From positions 15,004,001 through 15,068,000 of the forward strand of contig NC_046679.1 of NCBI RefSeq assembly GCF_009870125.1: DNA of 64,000 nucleotides, read 5' to 3'. Source of the DNA: Drosophila pseudoobscura. Lineage: Eukaryota > Arthropoda > Insecta > Diptera > Drosophilidae. Position 1 is the stretch's first letter, and each line of letters begins with the position of its first letter. Positions 43,001-57,686 of this stretch are shown here, piece after piece. Both the position numbers and the translations under genes were made by a program. Below the pieces are notes generated by a model. It had not been told where the DNA came from. It saw only the letters and a program-made list of their open reading frames with translations, and searched no databases.

Positions 43001-46000
43001 CGTTTTCATTTTCTTGGAAATTTCTCAACACTTGCGCTTTTTTAACAAACAAATGCCGACGGCACTTAAAATTGTAAATGGCTCTTTTACTCCTTTTATA
43101 AATTATTAAAATATCATTAAAGTATTCACAAAAAGCCACTGATGCGAGTAAATCCAATTACAGGAGCAATTAACAAATGTTAACTAACTAGAACTAATTA
43201 AAAATAATATTTCGCTAAACAAAATGGACGGCGGCAAGAGCGGCAAAGAAAAAACAAAAAACGAAATCGGTAAAAAATATATTTACGAGCATTTGATAAC
43301 AGTGTGGTCTGTAATAAGATTTTTCCTACTAAAAATTGTAGTTATAATTTAAATTTCAGGAGATAATAGATTATATCAGAGCAAAGAAAACGAAAGAAAA
43401 ACCTGGTTTCCTTTTTACTTGATTTCACTGTACATTGATAAATATGATTTTTTTAGCAATACACATTTCTTATCATTTTGGAATGAATTATAATGCTATA
43501 CACCAGATTGTAACGTCTTCTTCCTGCTTGTCTGGTTGATAATTTTCAAACAAAAAGTGCATTTATTGGACAAGGCATTCGATTGATGTGGAGATTATGC
43601 CATTTAAAAATGATTCCCTAGCGAGAACATTTTCGATGTCAAATGTCGAGAGGCAATGAACTTATTTTATGCCTAATTGAATTTAACAAATTCAACATTT
43701 CAAAATGATAAGAAATTTTGTTTATACGATCATTAGAATACATTGTAAGATTTATGAGACTTTTTAAGTGATTGCATGGGCGAAAAAAACTCAGCGAACC
43801 CCGATGACAACAATACCTATCACGCCTATCTGGGCATTTTGTGTGTTGAGTTGTGTTTTAAAAATACAAAAACAAAGAAACATTTCAAATCAAATTAATA
43901 AGCCGGCCGTCAATTAACACGTTTTCACGTTAAGCCAAGCGTTCTGAGAAAATGGCCCACTTAATTGTATTAAATCGTAGAAAATTCTGAGTAATTGTCT
44001 GAATATTCACAACATTAACTGCAACCGAACAAATAAAATAAATAATACAATGCAATATCAAAATGGCTGCCAATTTGGATTTGTATTTTTTTCAATTTTT
44101 TGTTGGGCCCAAATGGAATATAAATTTGGCATGAAATGATGTTTTTGATATTGAGGGCAATATTTTTTCGGGTTGTGGGCTTGGTGTGTGATCCGATCAG
44201 TGGAAGAGGAACGCCCCAAAAAGTTACAAAAAAGAGAAGATAAAGGAAGAAAAGTTTAAAGCGCCATTTGAATGCTCTGACATACATATTTACATATGTC
44301 ATGAGAGAAGAGTTCTCGACATTTATACCATTTATGGGGCTGTACATTGTTCTGCCATTGCTGGATGCCATCTTTGATTCCATCACAACTTTCTCATATA
44401 TTCGCGGGACATAGTTACGATTAAGGACTTTATCAAAGCAAGCGCCTAAGGAATGTGTCCATACCTCTCGAAAGGGTATTCAAGTGCATGGCAAATTGAA
44501 TTTCCTTTCTCAAAACTATACAATTTCTGGGTTTATGCACATGTGCATGTGTGGCGGCCTGGTCCCATAAATCTTTGGGTCTTGGCAAGCGGTTCCTTCT
44601 CCTTCGAAAGACCCCAATGGCAGAGGCAGGTTGATTGACAGAGCGCCGTCGCGATGGGGAGATGCCGCTTCATATATGTTTAATTTGTGTGATTTTCTTT
44701 TTATGAAATTTATATGCATTCGTATTGCAGAAAAAATTAATTTAACAACTCAGTTGAGTTGTGCTGAGGCTCGGCAATTGCATTGCGTATACGCCTCGTG
44801 CCCCCGTCCCCATATGCACATACATATGTAAGCTGTAATACTGTATACTACAAACATACATACATAGTTAGTTGCAGACTTTGTTGGGTTCTTGCTTAGA
44901 CTTATAAATAGCACCCTTCAATGTGTTTCATTTTTTCTTTCTTTTATATATGTACTAACTATGTGCACTTGTCGACAATTTTGCATTCGGAGCGTTGCAC
45001 AATTTGCCGCACAATCGCATTTATTTATCAGTAAATTTCACAGAGTCGCCCAGCCGGGAGAAAGAGGAAGCATCTCCCCTTGTCCGTCCGCCGGTCCGTC
45101 TGTCCGACTGTCTCTTTGAACTGCTGGCAATGCCATTTTCCATCTTAATCTGCAAAAGTTCAATTTCAAGTGTTATCAATGGAAAAGAGATCGCTATTTG
45201 TTTACTGAACATCGATCGATGCTGTTTCCTATACAGATGAACACGAAGGAAGATCATGGGAGAAGAAAATCATGTTGATTCCCCCTGTAAATGGTCACTG
45301 GAGAATAACTAGAAAATTTATGACTAGAGAAATATACATATATAGGCTTTAGCTCTTGAAATGATATACATAGATCGATCTTAGTTCCATTATAAATGGA
45401 ATCAATGAATTTCAATAACATTTAATCATTTTTCTTCCTATATTTTCAGGGTCTCGATAATGTTCAATGGTTCATATTACATGCCCCACGATGTAATCAT
45501 ATTTTAAATAAATCACCATCTATAGAGATCAGCTATGCCTTCTCGAGATTCCAGATTGAAAAATGCAAGGCGGATCAAGTGCAAGAGCAAGTGCCTCAAA
45601 TTATAAATGAAAGTCATAAAATAGGCGCCCTGCCCTCTCTGTGCTCCGGCAAGTGGGAATCAAAAGTACATAAAGCTAAATAGATTCCTTCAGCGTCAAC
45701 AGCATTGTCTGTCAACAGAAATTAATGAGTCCATAAATCACGGCAGCCACCACAAAGATACGCGTAGAGCCCCGCCCAGCCACAGTCCTCTCCGGAGATA
45801 GAGGAGTCTAGGAAATATGACGGCTCCTCAGTACCGAGGCAATGTCGAAAAAGGGGTGCAACCAAGGAAGACATGCTGCGGTGACTTCAATTACGCGTAC
45901 CAAGAATGTGGACAATGCGAGCGCATAGCCGAAATGTACGATAGAAGGCCCACAAATCGAAAACTCGTACATCCATCCAACAGATCCGACCAATCATTGG

Positions 46001-48983
46001 CAATGTACTAGAACCGACACAACTCCCTGGCATTGGCATGGCCCCCGGGTACGGGTATGGTTCGGGTTCGCTGGCATTCGAGCAATGTGCAACGCCCGTC
46101 GCTGACAGCGGCAAGATGCATAAATCTAGATCCATGTGTTCTGCAGCTCGCCCACTCTTGACTCCACTGACTCTCCGGATTCCAACTCTGACTCTCACCC
46201 CGGACTCCGATGGGAAGTGCAGTTGGAGGCTATGAGTATTGTATGAGTATTTATGTGGTACTGCAGTTCCGGTTTTGGGTCCAGCCCCGCGGGAATTGAC
46301 ACAGGCCATCAAGGGGTTAGGGTTCACATCCAGATGTTGGCTCTTCTTATTGATGAGCTTGCATTCATTATCCCTTGAACACGTGCCCGTGCCCCCCACC
46401 AGCGATTAGAAACTCATTAAATGCATGGTAATGAGTCGACTTGCTCCTCCGCTGCTATGCGCACACTTGTCAAATGTCAAAGGAGCGATCCTTGGGGAGA
46501 TCTCCAGATGAGGGGAATTCTTAGGGATCGTTAGATACCAAAAACCATCAAAACCTGTTGAGGATACTCCGAAAATCGGTTCTAGGATTCAATGATAGCA
46601 TTTAAAGAGCGTCAGATTTCACTCTGGCAATTGGTAAAGGAAGAAAAAAGCATTTAGGGATAAAAATTGAACTGATGTTAAGGAAACTTTTAAAACAGAT
46701 TGAAAGTCCCAAATCTATTTAATATTGTCAAGAAGTTGCGGATCACAGTATCCATAATACCCAAAGACGAAAGACTGTCTCCGAAAAGGCTTAACGAAAG
46801 AGTTCCGCATCAGTTAACGGGGAAGTGATTTAATTAAGGAACTCAGGGAGAAAGGAAACGAGACCGACAGTGACGACGCCACACAATCAAGCCAGGTCAG
46901 TGAAGCGTTGGCCCAAACTTGAGCTGCAATCAAAAGGAGGAAGCTGCCGGTCGGGCTTTTATAATGCTCCCGTCCCCGTACCCTAACACCGCTCTGTCTC
47001 TGGTCCTGTACCAGCCGGGTATACATATGTATACTCTTCCATTAAGGCGTGTACACATTGACGCGACGTCTTTTCTTTTCGTATCTCAAGTGTTTGCCTG
47101 CATTTTGTGACCGTCGTAGTACCAGTGCGAGACTGAGGCTGTGCCTGTGCCTGTGGCTGTGGGCTGCGTCTACATCTTCGTCTGGGTCTACGTCTTTTGT
47201 TTTACTGCCCATTTCTGTGATTTTAGCATCTCGTATCGACACTGCACACCCCTCTCCGCGTCTGGCCCGAGCCCTCTTAGGTCGGTCGTCGGTGTTTTGT
47301 GGGCTTTGCATGTTTAGCTACCGAAGTAGATGGCTACCGGTGGCCGTTAGTCACGCACTTGTGCATCTTCATAGCCACCGCAACGGCGACTCCCGTCTCC
47401 CGTCCCCCGTCGCCCATCTACCATCTCCGTGCACATCTTCTTCGACGTCTGCGGCCGTGCAAACAAAGCCAGCAGCATACGGGTACAAACAAAATGTCAA
47501 AACATCGAAAGCAAGTCATTAATGGACCAAAGTGCGGGACTTTCCGACTTTTTGTCTTCCTGTCTTTGTACCGATACTTGTATTATTTTCTTTAATTGTT
47601 ACTACCTTTTTGTTATGGCTAAAGAAATTCGATTCTTTAAAGAAGTTAATCAGCAATCGAACGCCATTGATTGACATATAAAAACAAGCCAATAATAAAA
47701 TCATTTTTTAAAAGAATTTAACCAAAGATTGCTTTTAACAATTTAGAAGTGCACGACTTTAGACTTTATATTTATACCATGACAAAATAAAATTTAAAAA
47801 TCCACTAATCAATTCACATGAACAAGGATTAGAATTAGTTAGCCAAGGTTCATATTTATATATTTCTCTAACAGACACTGCCTTCTTTTCCCATAATGTT
47901 TCCACCTGGTCTCACCAGCCAAAGAGTTTGTTACACTCAAGTCAAGTAAAACCTTAGGCAACAAATTGATAATTTCAATATAAATGAGTCAAGAATAATT
48001 AATTGCCTGTTTTAATGAAAATTCCACAAGTTTGGCAGCCGTGATGGTAGATTCCAATAATATCGGATTTATTTTTAAGTAATAAAAAAAATGTTGATAA
48101 AACTTATACGTTTAATGCCTTTATTGGAATCAGTCTAATCTAACCTATAATAAATGCATGGAGCAGATGAAATATATTAAAATTTATAGACAACCCCGAG
48201 CCGAACAGAAAGAGAATTGCTCAGAAATGTAGGAAATTATGTCAATTAATCCGATCAAATCTGCAACGATGATTCCATCGTTCCATGATTTTTGAAAGTT
48301 AAACATGCCTTTTCCTATTATTTATAGCCCTTAGGAACCTTAGGAAGCGCATGCCAAATTATTCAATTGCACAGAGTTTTGTCAATAGATCTGTTGGGCA
48401 GGGCAGCAGAAAACGAATCTTTACACACATCTTTCCATTTTTTTCGGGCTAATAAGATGGAGTTTGGGTTTTTTGACCCAAAGCACATGGACAAACAGAG
48501 ACACGGACACTTGGAGCCAAAAGTGAAGACCGCACGACAAAGGCACAAACATTACAACGATCATTAGTTAAATTAGGAGGCATGGGCTTGGGCATGGGCA
48601 TGGATAGGGGCATGGACCTGGGAGACCATCTTCGAAGGCAAACACGAGTCGCGGCTACCGAGAGGCTGTCGATCATGCGCGGCCAGCGACGGCAACCTTT
48701 TGAAACGACAAAATCATAAGCAAACACTTGTATCTTGGCCTGGCCCAAAAGCAAAAAGGCATTGAGTGAAATACCTTAGTCGATTGCAGGGAGGCAGCTG
48801 AGCTCCATCAGGACCTGGGACATGGATCACTTTGTGAGCAAAACACTTGAGTTGACGATTTGAGTGGTTGTGTAGGATTAACCAGGGAGATCTTCATTGC
48901 CGTCGGCACCTCACATATGTAGATCGATCGATCATTCAAGAGGGATAGTGGATATATTGAATGGAGGGTCAGGGCAGACCTAC
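40052..48983. other. Gene-poor stretch within the presumed Poxm intron
   Basis: Nearly 9 kb without a coding gene I can support. The DNA is AT-rich and nonrepetitive, with scattered ACATATGTA-type motifs. A GGGCATG simple repeat lies near 48581-48625. Enhancer content is likely but not readable by eye. Confidence 0.45.
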
Positions 48984-48993
48984 CTGGGTCCAT
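48984..48993 (-). CDS. Poxm: Candidate Poxm first coding exon (MDP + G)
   Basis: ATG GAC CCA G is followed by a good GTAGGT donor in phase 1, exactly the phase the Poxm exon at 37728 needs; the join reads [15 protein letters not shown]. Total length would be 372 aa, near the roughly 370 I recall for D. melanogaster Poxm. Upstream GAGA-rich sequence (49.5-49.9 kb) could be the promoter. The intron would be 11.3 kb and host another gene. No transcript evidence; other start exons cannot be excluded. Confidence 0.4.
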
Positions 48994-49960
48994 GTCGGGC
49001 GGTGTTAGTTGACTGAAGAAATCCACAATTGCTTCGTTGGTCACCGGCTGTTGATTTTGCTCTTCCACCGCTCTCTTTCTCCGCAACTTTCTCTGCCCCC
49101 GCGACGGAGATTCAATTTGCACAGTGCGCGAAATGGATTGGTGGTAGGTGTTTTGGGGCTGAGGAGCAGCAGAGTTGTTGCCTAGTCGTTAACTTTTCAC
49201 ACTTGCCACTTGGCTATAATGTTAGTTTCAATTAAGGCATGAAATTTGTATACAAATTGGCGCCAGTTGGTGCTGGAGCACTGGTGCCCGATTACGTTTC
49301 GATCAATAGCCACGTCGCGACGGGGCGTCTGAGTTGTTGAACCAAAACTGAGATCTGATTAGCACATTTTCGGGCCAAGCGATCAGGGTCTTTGATAATT
49401 ATCACGCACTTATCCACACCTTATCGGAAATGAAGAGGGGCTTTCTATACACTTTGATCTGCTTTTGATCTTCTGCTGTTGGACCTCCCGCGCGATCGAT
49501 CGATCATTCCATGGAGATAGACACTCGCGATTTGCTCAGATTCGTTTAATCCGTATCCACTGATCCGTGCGCGCGCTTCTCGTCTCGACTCGTCTCTCTC
49601 TTTACCGTGCGAATCTCTGCCGCGCTCTCTGCCACTCTTGTGTTGTTGGTCGTCACCCGTGTCTGCTGCGACTAATGTGGCTGCCACTGCTGCCCGAACG
49701 AGCAACGAGCAGCGATCGTGTCCATCAATCCACATTCACATCCACACTCGCAGTAGCAGCCACATCCACAGCGTCGACGCAACGTCTTGAGCATCCTCTC
49801 TCTGTCTTTCTCTCTTCCTTCCTTTATCTCGCTCTCTGTCCCTCTGCCTCTCGCAGTCACTTACACACATGCACACACGAAGGAGGGCGGTCGATCGGTT
49901 TGTATTTGTTGGCTTTAATGGCGATGATCGTGTGTGTGTTTGTGCATCTGTGTGAGGGAA
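48994..49960 (-). promoter_or_regulatory. Putative Poxm promoter and leader region with GAGA tracts
   Basis: Upstream (minus-strand sense) of the candidate first exon the DNA has many CT/GA runs (49590-49620, 49795-49855). These are typical of GAGA-factor-bound developmental promoters. The frame ahead of the ATG stays open without a Met (about 49122 to 48994), so it is either leader or a coding exon joined to something further upstream. Confidence 0.35.
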
Positions 49961-52900
49961 AATAACAAAAATAAAGAATGTCGCTCCACACCCAGGACCG
50001 CTACGAGGGTAGGCCCTAGGGTTATGATTAGTTATATAGGATTAAGGTTTTTGACAGCTCCTCACAGGAATAATCATTTGTAAAACATAGATTCAACAAG
50101 AAATTTTAGTATTGCAGTTTTATGTAACTCAGATATGTGTTTAATTATGAAATGGATTTTTAGAACTATACAAGGTATTACTTATAATTAAAATGTAGTA
50201 AAAACACTTAAACTGTAGTAGTTCGATAAGAATGCATATACGAGTATCATTGACGTATTATAAGTATTAGTTTGCCCAAGTAAAGATTTAATCATCCCTA
50301 GATAAGCATTCAAAAAGAAAAGTTACAAACTATCAACATCGTCATAGAATAATTTTAATTTTGTGGGCTAGTCTATTTGGATTCCACTTGACCAAAGTCT
50401 TTCCTACTTTGTTGCGAGCCATTCCATTCCATAAGTTTGCTTCTCCTCAGAGCGCCCCAGCCAGTACCGCAGCCGCTCCTGTAGCTGAGCATCTGTGTGT
50501 GTGTGTGTGGGTGTATACGCTGTACGAGTGTATCTGGCAGTTTCGTATCGTTTGAGTATCTTGGCTGCGCACGAGTACGCAGTCAGTCAGTCAGGTTTCC
50601 CTCTCTCTCTTTCGGACATACGGGCAACCGGGCGGAGTTAATTCCTGAATGCTTGAATGGCCAATCTGAAGCAAGTAAGCGTATCCGTAGCGTTACGCGG
50701 GGTGAGCGAGCGATGTCATGACTTTTTAGTGTCACACATATGGAGATCTGGGGGCGGGGCTGTGGGAATCGCAGTCGGGCGTTCTCGATCTTGTGCATCT
50801 ATTTTTGGTTCATTAACAAAGTCATATCACTAATAAAGCGACGCTAACCCCCATACGGATGTGTCTGCTTCTCCTTTCTCCTGTTGGCTGCTGGCTGTTG
50901 CCTGTTGCCTGTCGCCTGTTGTGTGTTGCCTGTTGTGTGTCCAATGCGGCGTATGCTTGATGAGCGATGTATGGCCTGGTCTAGTCCGCCGGCTGCTCTC
51001 GCTGAGGCGTTGCGCCGCGCTTGGTTAGAGTTAATTATGGGAAATGTTGTCTTCATCTGATTGTCACTAATTCGGAATATCTTCATTTAATGATGGATGC
51101 CAATTTTTCTTGTCATTCGTTCATTAAAATGGTCTCTGGCAGGTCTCTTAGCCACAACTTTTTGCACTGCCAAATACTCGTACAATTGCAGCGTCTCTCA
51201 GAGAGCGTGTTGCATGGTTGTGTGCTGTCTTTGTGTGGGTTCGTCTCACGTACAGGCAGACACACACTGATTCTTTGGACACGCCTCCTTGGGCAGGCGG
51301 CTCACGCTTACCTGCTCTTACCTTTTGTTGCAAATCCAATTCGTTTCTCTCTCCCTCTACCACTCAACAGTCTCTCGCTCTTTCTCTCTCACTCTCTTTC
51401 CTGTTTGCTCACCGATCTTTAGGGATATTCAATTTTGACGATCGCCATTCTGAATATTTGTATCAACATTTCTGAAATTTCTTTGTCTGATAATTATATC
51501 CCATGAATCTTTTTTAAAGTTGTATAAAGATAGACAAATCTAATACGGTTTCAAAAATAAGGTTACTTTTTTGGCAAATATGAATTTTACCAATATATGT
51601 ACACTGTACAGACATTAAAATGTAGATATATAGGACTGTGTACATATGTACATTTGTATGCATGTACATTTCTGTTAATCTATATACATATACATATGTA
51701 CACATGTGTACATCTATGTATGTACGAGTACTCTTAGATTAATGGAGAGAAATTTTTAAAAATGTACAAGAATATCTATAAAAACATACACACAGAGGAA
51801 GAAGCGCTAAGAAACATGTATACCGATATAATGTATGTATGTATTTGCATCGATAATAGATATCGTAAAAAGAAAGTGTGTTCACTTACATTTTACCATT
51901 AATTTAAAAAATTATTGATTTTAATATAATTCATTTATGTGGATTATGTACATACATATGTAGGTATATGTATGTATGTTTCCAACACGTGTAATTTATT
52001 TTTAATTGTTTATTTTCAATTGTTTTATGTTTAGATTAAATGAACCTTATTTAAAAGACTTTTCGCCATATTTGTACTTACATATTTAATTTAGTTTCAT
52101 ATTTAATGTAACTGATTATCTGTTGAGTACTAAAAAACAAGAAATTTGTGTCCAAGTTCAAACCAAGTCATTCTGTTTCTTTAAATTAAAAAATGTAGAA
52201 TAGACTACATCAAATGGGACTATATTCATGAAACAAAAATGTAAAGATCATAAGCTACTTTCATAGTGTATAACCTTTTAAGCAGATATACAGACATACA
52301 TAAAAATATGTACACATATGTATGTATGTATAAATACGAACCTACATATTATATCGCAACGGAAATTCCATTAATGGCAATGGATATTGAGCATTTCTCA
52401 ACTTACAAAATAATTGGCCACATGCGAAAGCTAAGAGATCTCCCCCCTCCCTCTTGTGGCTGAAGCTTCGTGACAAAACAGTGCCATGGGGAGCGGAACG
52501 ATGTGGAGGAGAGTTTGGAGAGAAGACGATGACAAAATTGTCTCCGCGTTTAACAAATTGGGTGACAGGCTTTGAAGTTGCCGGCAGCCAGGGCCAGTGA
52601 CAAATGACAAGCATAACAAATGAATATTATGCGTTTTTCTCTCTGCTTTACTCTGTATCTTTCTCTATCACCCTCTATATACCATTCGCTTTTCCTTTTC
52701 CGCATCAGCTTCTTCTTTTTTATACACTTTCAGAGGATACTGTGATTTTTGCCAGATGTTTGGAACTTTGAGCAGGAAACAGCAGGAGCCGACTGAACCC
52801 ATAATTTTATTTAAATCATAATTCCATTTATTAAAGACCACCATTTAAGCCAATTATAACGTTCTTATGTCTCTCAAGATGTTTTTAATATATTGAAATT

Positions 52901-55900
52901 CAGAGTTTTTAGTAATGGCTGTAATTGTATGTACATGTATGTATGTTTCTCAAGGTAAAATCGAAAGGGTATATAAATATGCGGTCCACCGACACATAGA
53001 GGCTACTATTTTCGTTGAGTTTCTGGGTTGTGCAACGACAGCCAGAGATAACAGTCGAAGGAGTGTATGCCAGACACTTGAGAAAACAAAAGAGCCAAGG
53101 GTGCGAGGATGGGGTGGGATGAGAGCGCAGCGCAGTCCAAGGAGCAGGCCAAGTGGCAGAAGCAGCATCAAATGTCATAAAGTGGCAAATACGCTATAAA
53201 ATTGACACATCCAGCGGCGGGCAGCGCTTGCATAAGGTTACGGCCAGATGGGTGTGAACCGTATAACAGTTCGAAGGGACGGAAGCGTCAAATTGTCTAC
53301 GGCAGCGGCACTCCAAAAGAAGAGAACCCTCGTACATCTTGGACAGCATCAACACGTGATTATGTAAGCACTTGAGTCCTGTGCCCTCAGAGCTCGTGAG
53401 GGAAGGACGTAACACGGATCGCTGCAACTGCAGTTGACGATGAATTATTGGTGTAAACGTATACCCGGCTCACTTGAGAGGCAACATACCGCAGCAAACC
53501 TGTCACCTGATCCCAAACCCCACATCCCACACGTTCGCTCGCTCACGGTCACTGCTAACGAGCATCGAAGATGAAGCTGTTCCCGATCCCCGGTACCGGT
53601 TGCGTATGCGGGCTGACCAAAGACTTCCCATCACCCATCCCCAATGCTCGACCTGGACATGTGTTTCTGCTCTGTTCGGGTTTCGGTTTGCCGGCGCATC
53701 TCTTTCACGCCTAATTCCCCAGGAGATGGAGCTGGAACTGAGACCGGGGTCGAGTCCGTTACGGTTTATATATTTTCAGTAAAATGTATTCCGGCATTTT
53801 CCGGCAAGGCATGCAATCTGTTTTTGTTTGTTTGTGCTACCAGAAGGCCCCAAAAATGCAGCCATGGATGCAGAACTATATCAAAATATAATTACTCGAT
53901 TATTGTTTTGCATAGCAGATGATGCTCAGGTATTTCCATATTTATTAGGATCCCAGACGCAAATAATATGGAAAGGAAAATATTCTGTTTGCTCAACAAA
54001 AAGATAATGCCATAATAAAAATATACTTTGCTGGAATTCTTAGTTGGATTGTTTTCTGGATTGTTTTTTCCGGAAGTCATAAGAGCATTTTCTGTATAAA
54101 TTTTTAAATATTTATTGTAATTCCAGATTTGCAAATATTAAATTGTATGCATTTTGTTTTTCCATCGATCAATTGTCTTGAGAAATGTTTTGAAAAACAA
54201 AACTCTGTTTGCATTTGAATCGATTGAGATTCCATTAACATTTGAAGAAATCCTCGGGTATTTGAAGATGGCTTTTTGTGAATTATATTGTTGGTGCTAA
54301 TTAAAAACCTTCTTCGCTCAGGCAGGTGACGAAGACACACCATAAAGAGCCGACCGACCCGAGGCTGAGGCAGTGGCACGGCTTTGTGGTTTCTAACAAT
54401 AATTAAAAGCAAATAAATAAACAGATTTGTTCAACGACTAATTGAAGTACAAATAAATCAAAATTTAACTAATAGTCCGACCGGACGGGAACGTGGACCA
54501 CCCAAGGTGCCCGGCGACCGGGGTCCGTGTCCGTAGCAAGCATCTTATCCCCCTCTCCCCCTCCCAACAACGGACTGAGGGAAAGAGTTGAGCTGTAATC
54601 GAAGTGTTAACAGGCCAAACAGGTTTCGCTGGGCAAACACACAAAAATACAAAAAAATCATAAAAAATCACCCAAAGGTTTGACTACTGGCGAGTATTAC
54701 GAGTACGTATACCAGGGCGCAGACAGCGACAATCTGACGAAACGTTGATGATGCTCACTCAGCGGTGGCTCATCTGAAAGTTGCCGAGATCTGCCGACAA
54801 CGACAATCAGAGACGGAGATGCAGATGGATATGGATATACAGAGATGAAGTTGGGGGGAAGTTGGAGACGACGAAGGCAGCGAGTTCTCTTCATGCTCGT
54901 TGCACTTGAACGCTTCAACGGCATTCTGATTTGTGGCTGCGGCTGCTACGGACCGGCAGCTCATATATGCACTGGGACCCTGGCATCCCCAGACCAGGAC
55001 CCGGCCATATTTCACGTGAACTGCATCTAAAAATTCATCTACGAAGTGGTGAAAAAGAAGCGAAAGCAAAAAGCAAACATCAAACAAAGGAATGGAAAGG
55101 TGAAAGTTTGGGAAGCCCTATGGCATCATGGAGTTCTACGATTATAATCGGTATCTCTCTTGACTCTCGGTTGACTCTCTCGTTCTCTATCCCTTGATCA
55201 CATCACCCTTTGCTTCAAACGAGAGAGCCGCGTTTAAATTTCAATATGGCGTCGGTGCCGTTTCCGCATGGCTCCTCAGATGCTGCCGTTGATAGACGCG
55301 CTTTAAATGCATAAAATTGCCGACTATAAATAACATTTAATGAAACACATTTTTCGATTCTTAATTCTACACGCATCCGCATCTCATTCCCGGCCTGCCC
55401 CTGCCCTGCCGTGGCGTGCCAGGGCGCTCGATTCCCTTCCCCGATTTGGTTTTTGTTTTCCATATTGTTTTTGGCAAAGGAGGAGAAGAGCATTTAGCTT
55501 GGCATCTTCTATGCTTTTTGAGTTATTATTGTAATTTGGCTGTGGGCAGTCATGTGGAACGGTTGTGGTGCACACCCAGTCGCAGTTACTCCGGAGTCCG
55601 GGCCCGACCAGACCCGGGGCCACAGTCATGCCAACGTTTGGCATTCTGTGTTCATTTAAATTTTTCACAGTCTATGAAATATAATAAGTTTGCGACATGT
55701 GCATCACAATGTTCTCTTCGGGGCAAGCGAAACTTTAATTAAAAAACCAAAAATATCTTGTTCACTTTGGAACTACTCCCAAAAATTAATAGAGGATTGG
55801 AGGGATTCAGGGAAAAGGGTTACAATGTTTGCTCTTCACATGAAAATAGATCACGAGATGTAGATGTAGTGCCACTTAGCCACCTACGCAGAGGCTCTCG

Positions 55901-57270
55901 GTTCCAAATGTGTTAACGGTAAACTCGCTGGGAGCCCATTTTATGCGTTTCGTTTCGCGCGCACATCTCGAAGTCCAAATGGGCCGTAACGGCAGACCAA
56001 CACGGGAAAAAGTAAAGAGGTTGTTTTTTCATCCCAACGGATGGGAAGACAGTGCGTTTCGGGAGTGCAAGGTAGATGTCTGAAAAAGTAGAAGATCTGA
56101 GGATATTGTGGGTTTATGGAATAGCATTCAGATACATTTTGAAACAGATCAACACTTTTTCTAATGAAATCATTTATATTCTTTTAATTTATATTATCAA
56201 AATTATTATCCTGGAAGACTATACAATATCGACTATGTCCATGGACCAAGAGTGTGTATTTGTGGTTGGAATTTTCGGTCCGAAAAGTAAGTCTTTTCTG
56301 CGACTCAACTGTCCAAGACATTGACAGAACAGACAAGGACGAGAAGGCAGCGGTGCGGAATTAGTTCCTAAAATCCAATATCTTGGTAGTAACATATTGT
56401 GTAGTATTCGGTACAACACAAAATGTTCTTAATATTCTGGAAACGCACTGTACACATGTACGAGTGTGTGTGAAAATGCAAAGGAAAATTCATAAAGAGG
56501 CGGCGGATGTTTTCATAATTTTTAACGCTTTAGTTTTATTTAAGTGTTTATGGAGAAATAACTAATGAAAAAATGCCTTGAATTGCATATTTTGCAGCAC
56601 TGCACTCTGCCGCCTCTGCCTCTCCCTTGCGGCGAGTATTAATAAACATGCAGCGGGCTCGGCTCGGGTTTGTGTTTGTGTTAAAGCGCAACATGATTCG
56701 CTCGATTTAAAATGCATTTCCATGCCAATGGCAACGCGCCGAGTTGCCGCCCTTTGATTTATAAAACAGACTCCCTGGTCGTTCCCCATGTCCCCACTGC
56801 AGCCCCTCTGAGATCTGCCATCGAAAAAGAGCGGCGGCTGTTCGTTTACTTAATGTTATTGCAATATTATAGAAGGGGGGAATGGGAACATGGTTTTCCT
56901 GGACCCAGACAGCAGCAGCCACATTAAGATACATGAAATTTGATTACTTTACGGCCAGGCTCTTATATTTCCACGCTTTAAATGCTCTTGCGAATGTTCG
57001 GTTACACATCAAAACTTAGTTAATTCTAACACAAAGCAACGTTCTGGGGCGTAGGAGTTTTATCTTGACCAGGTAGACCAGCTCTCAGCTCTGCAAGATA
57101 GACTTTTTGAATTATTGATTTCGCTATGACAAATGCAGGCACTCACACAATTAAAAGAGGGGAAATATAAGGCAACTACACTGCAAAACAAATGTGGTAC
57201 GGGGCTGGATTGCGGATTTGCTGTTGGTTAGAGGCTTAGCTTAAAGGTAGAATATGCTGCAAGCACTCTA
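49961..57270. other. Gene-poor region between Poxm and COX7A
   Basis: No coding gene is supported in 7 kb. It includes a GTTGCCT-type short tandem repeat (about 50880-50940), CT-rich runs (51340-51400) and a TACATATGTA-rich stretch (51590-51730, 51940-51980). Open frames in 54.7-55.7 kb have no family resemblance. Confidence 0.45.
50880..50942. repeat. Degenerate GTTGCCT/GTTGTGT tandem repeat
   Basis: The 7-bp units CTGTTGC, CTGTCGC and GTGTTGC repeat about eight times with variation. It is a simple low-complexity tract. Confidence 0.7.
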
Positions 57271-57686
57271 TTATTCCGTCTTGGGCACGCTCAGGTCGTA
57301 GAAGAGCTTGGTCATGCCACCAATGCCAACCAGAGCCAGTGCCATTGTGACGCGGTACAGCACACTGTCGACAGCGGAGCCCTTGAGGAAGACGGGCTTG
57401 CCATCCTTCTTCTGGAAGTGCTCCTGAACCTTGCGGATCTCAAAGTACCCCTTCTCGATCTGTTCCTTGCCGACAGCGGTGGAGCGGCGGCTCGTGGTGG
57501 TGGCAAAGCTGCGGACAACGGCCTGCCAAAGGAAAATGTGCGGTTAGTTCGGTGGAGCTCCAGCGCCCTTACGTAATTGCCCGTGAACTATATTTTCCCA
57601 GGCCCTGGAGGAATGCTCCACATGCAGCAATGCCTGTGGGCTATTTCCAGTCGCAAAATTTTACTCACTCTCGACAGGTTCATCAT
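57271..57686 (-). CDS. COX7A: Cytochrome c oxidase subunit 7A
   Basis: Two exons (57669-57686, 57271-57522) encode 89 aa. The leader MMNLSRAVVRSFATTTSRRS is a mitochondrial presequence. The mature part, VGKEQIEKGYFEIRKVQEHF then QKKDGKPVFLKGSAVDSVLY and one membrane span (RVTMALALVGIGGMTKLFY), is COX7A. It is a nuclear-encoded subunit on the outside of complex IV, involved in dimer or supercomplex contacts. A second paralogue lies 4 kb away (61571). The gene diverges from Arl2 across about 580 bp that hold repeat R and a fold-back element. Confidence 0.92.

Noticed and set aside
44015-44386. 123-codon minus-strand hydrophobic frame
   Set aside because: AT-rich low-complexity translation; hydrophobicity follows from Phe/Leu/Ile codon bias.
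47049-47522. 157-codon plus-strand frame
   Set aside because: Arises from CTGTGCCTGTG-type repetitive DNA; no homology or gene signals.
48808-49122. Longer minus-strand coding exon reading into the MDP start
   Set aside because: The frame opens with GTG, not ATG, and no upstream coding exon could be found; kept only as a candidate Poxm leader.
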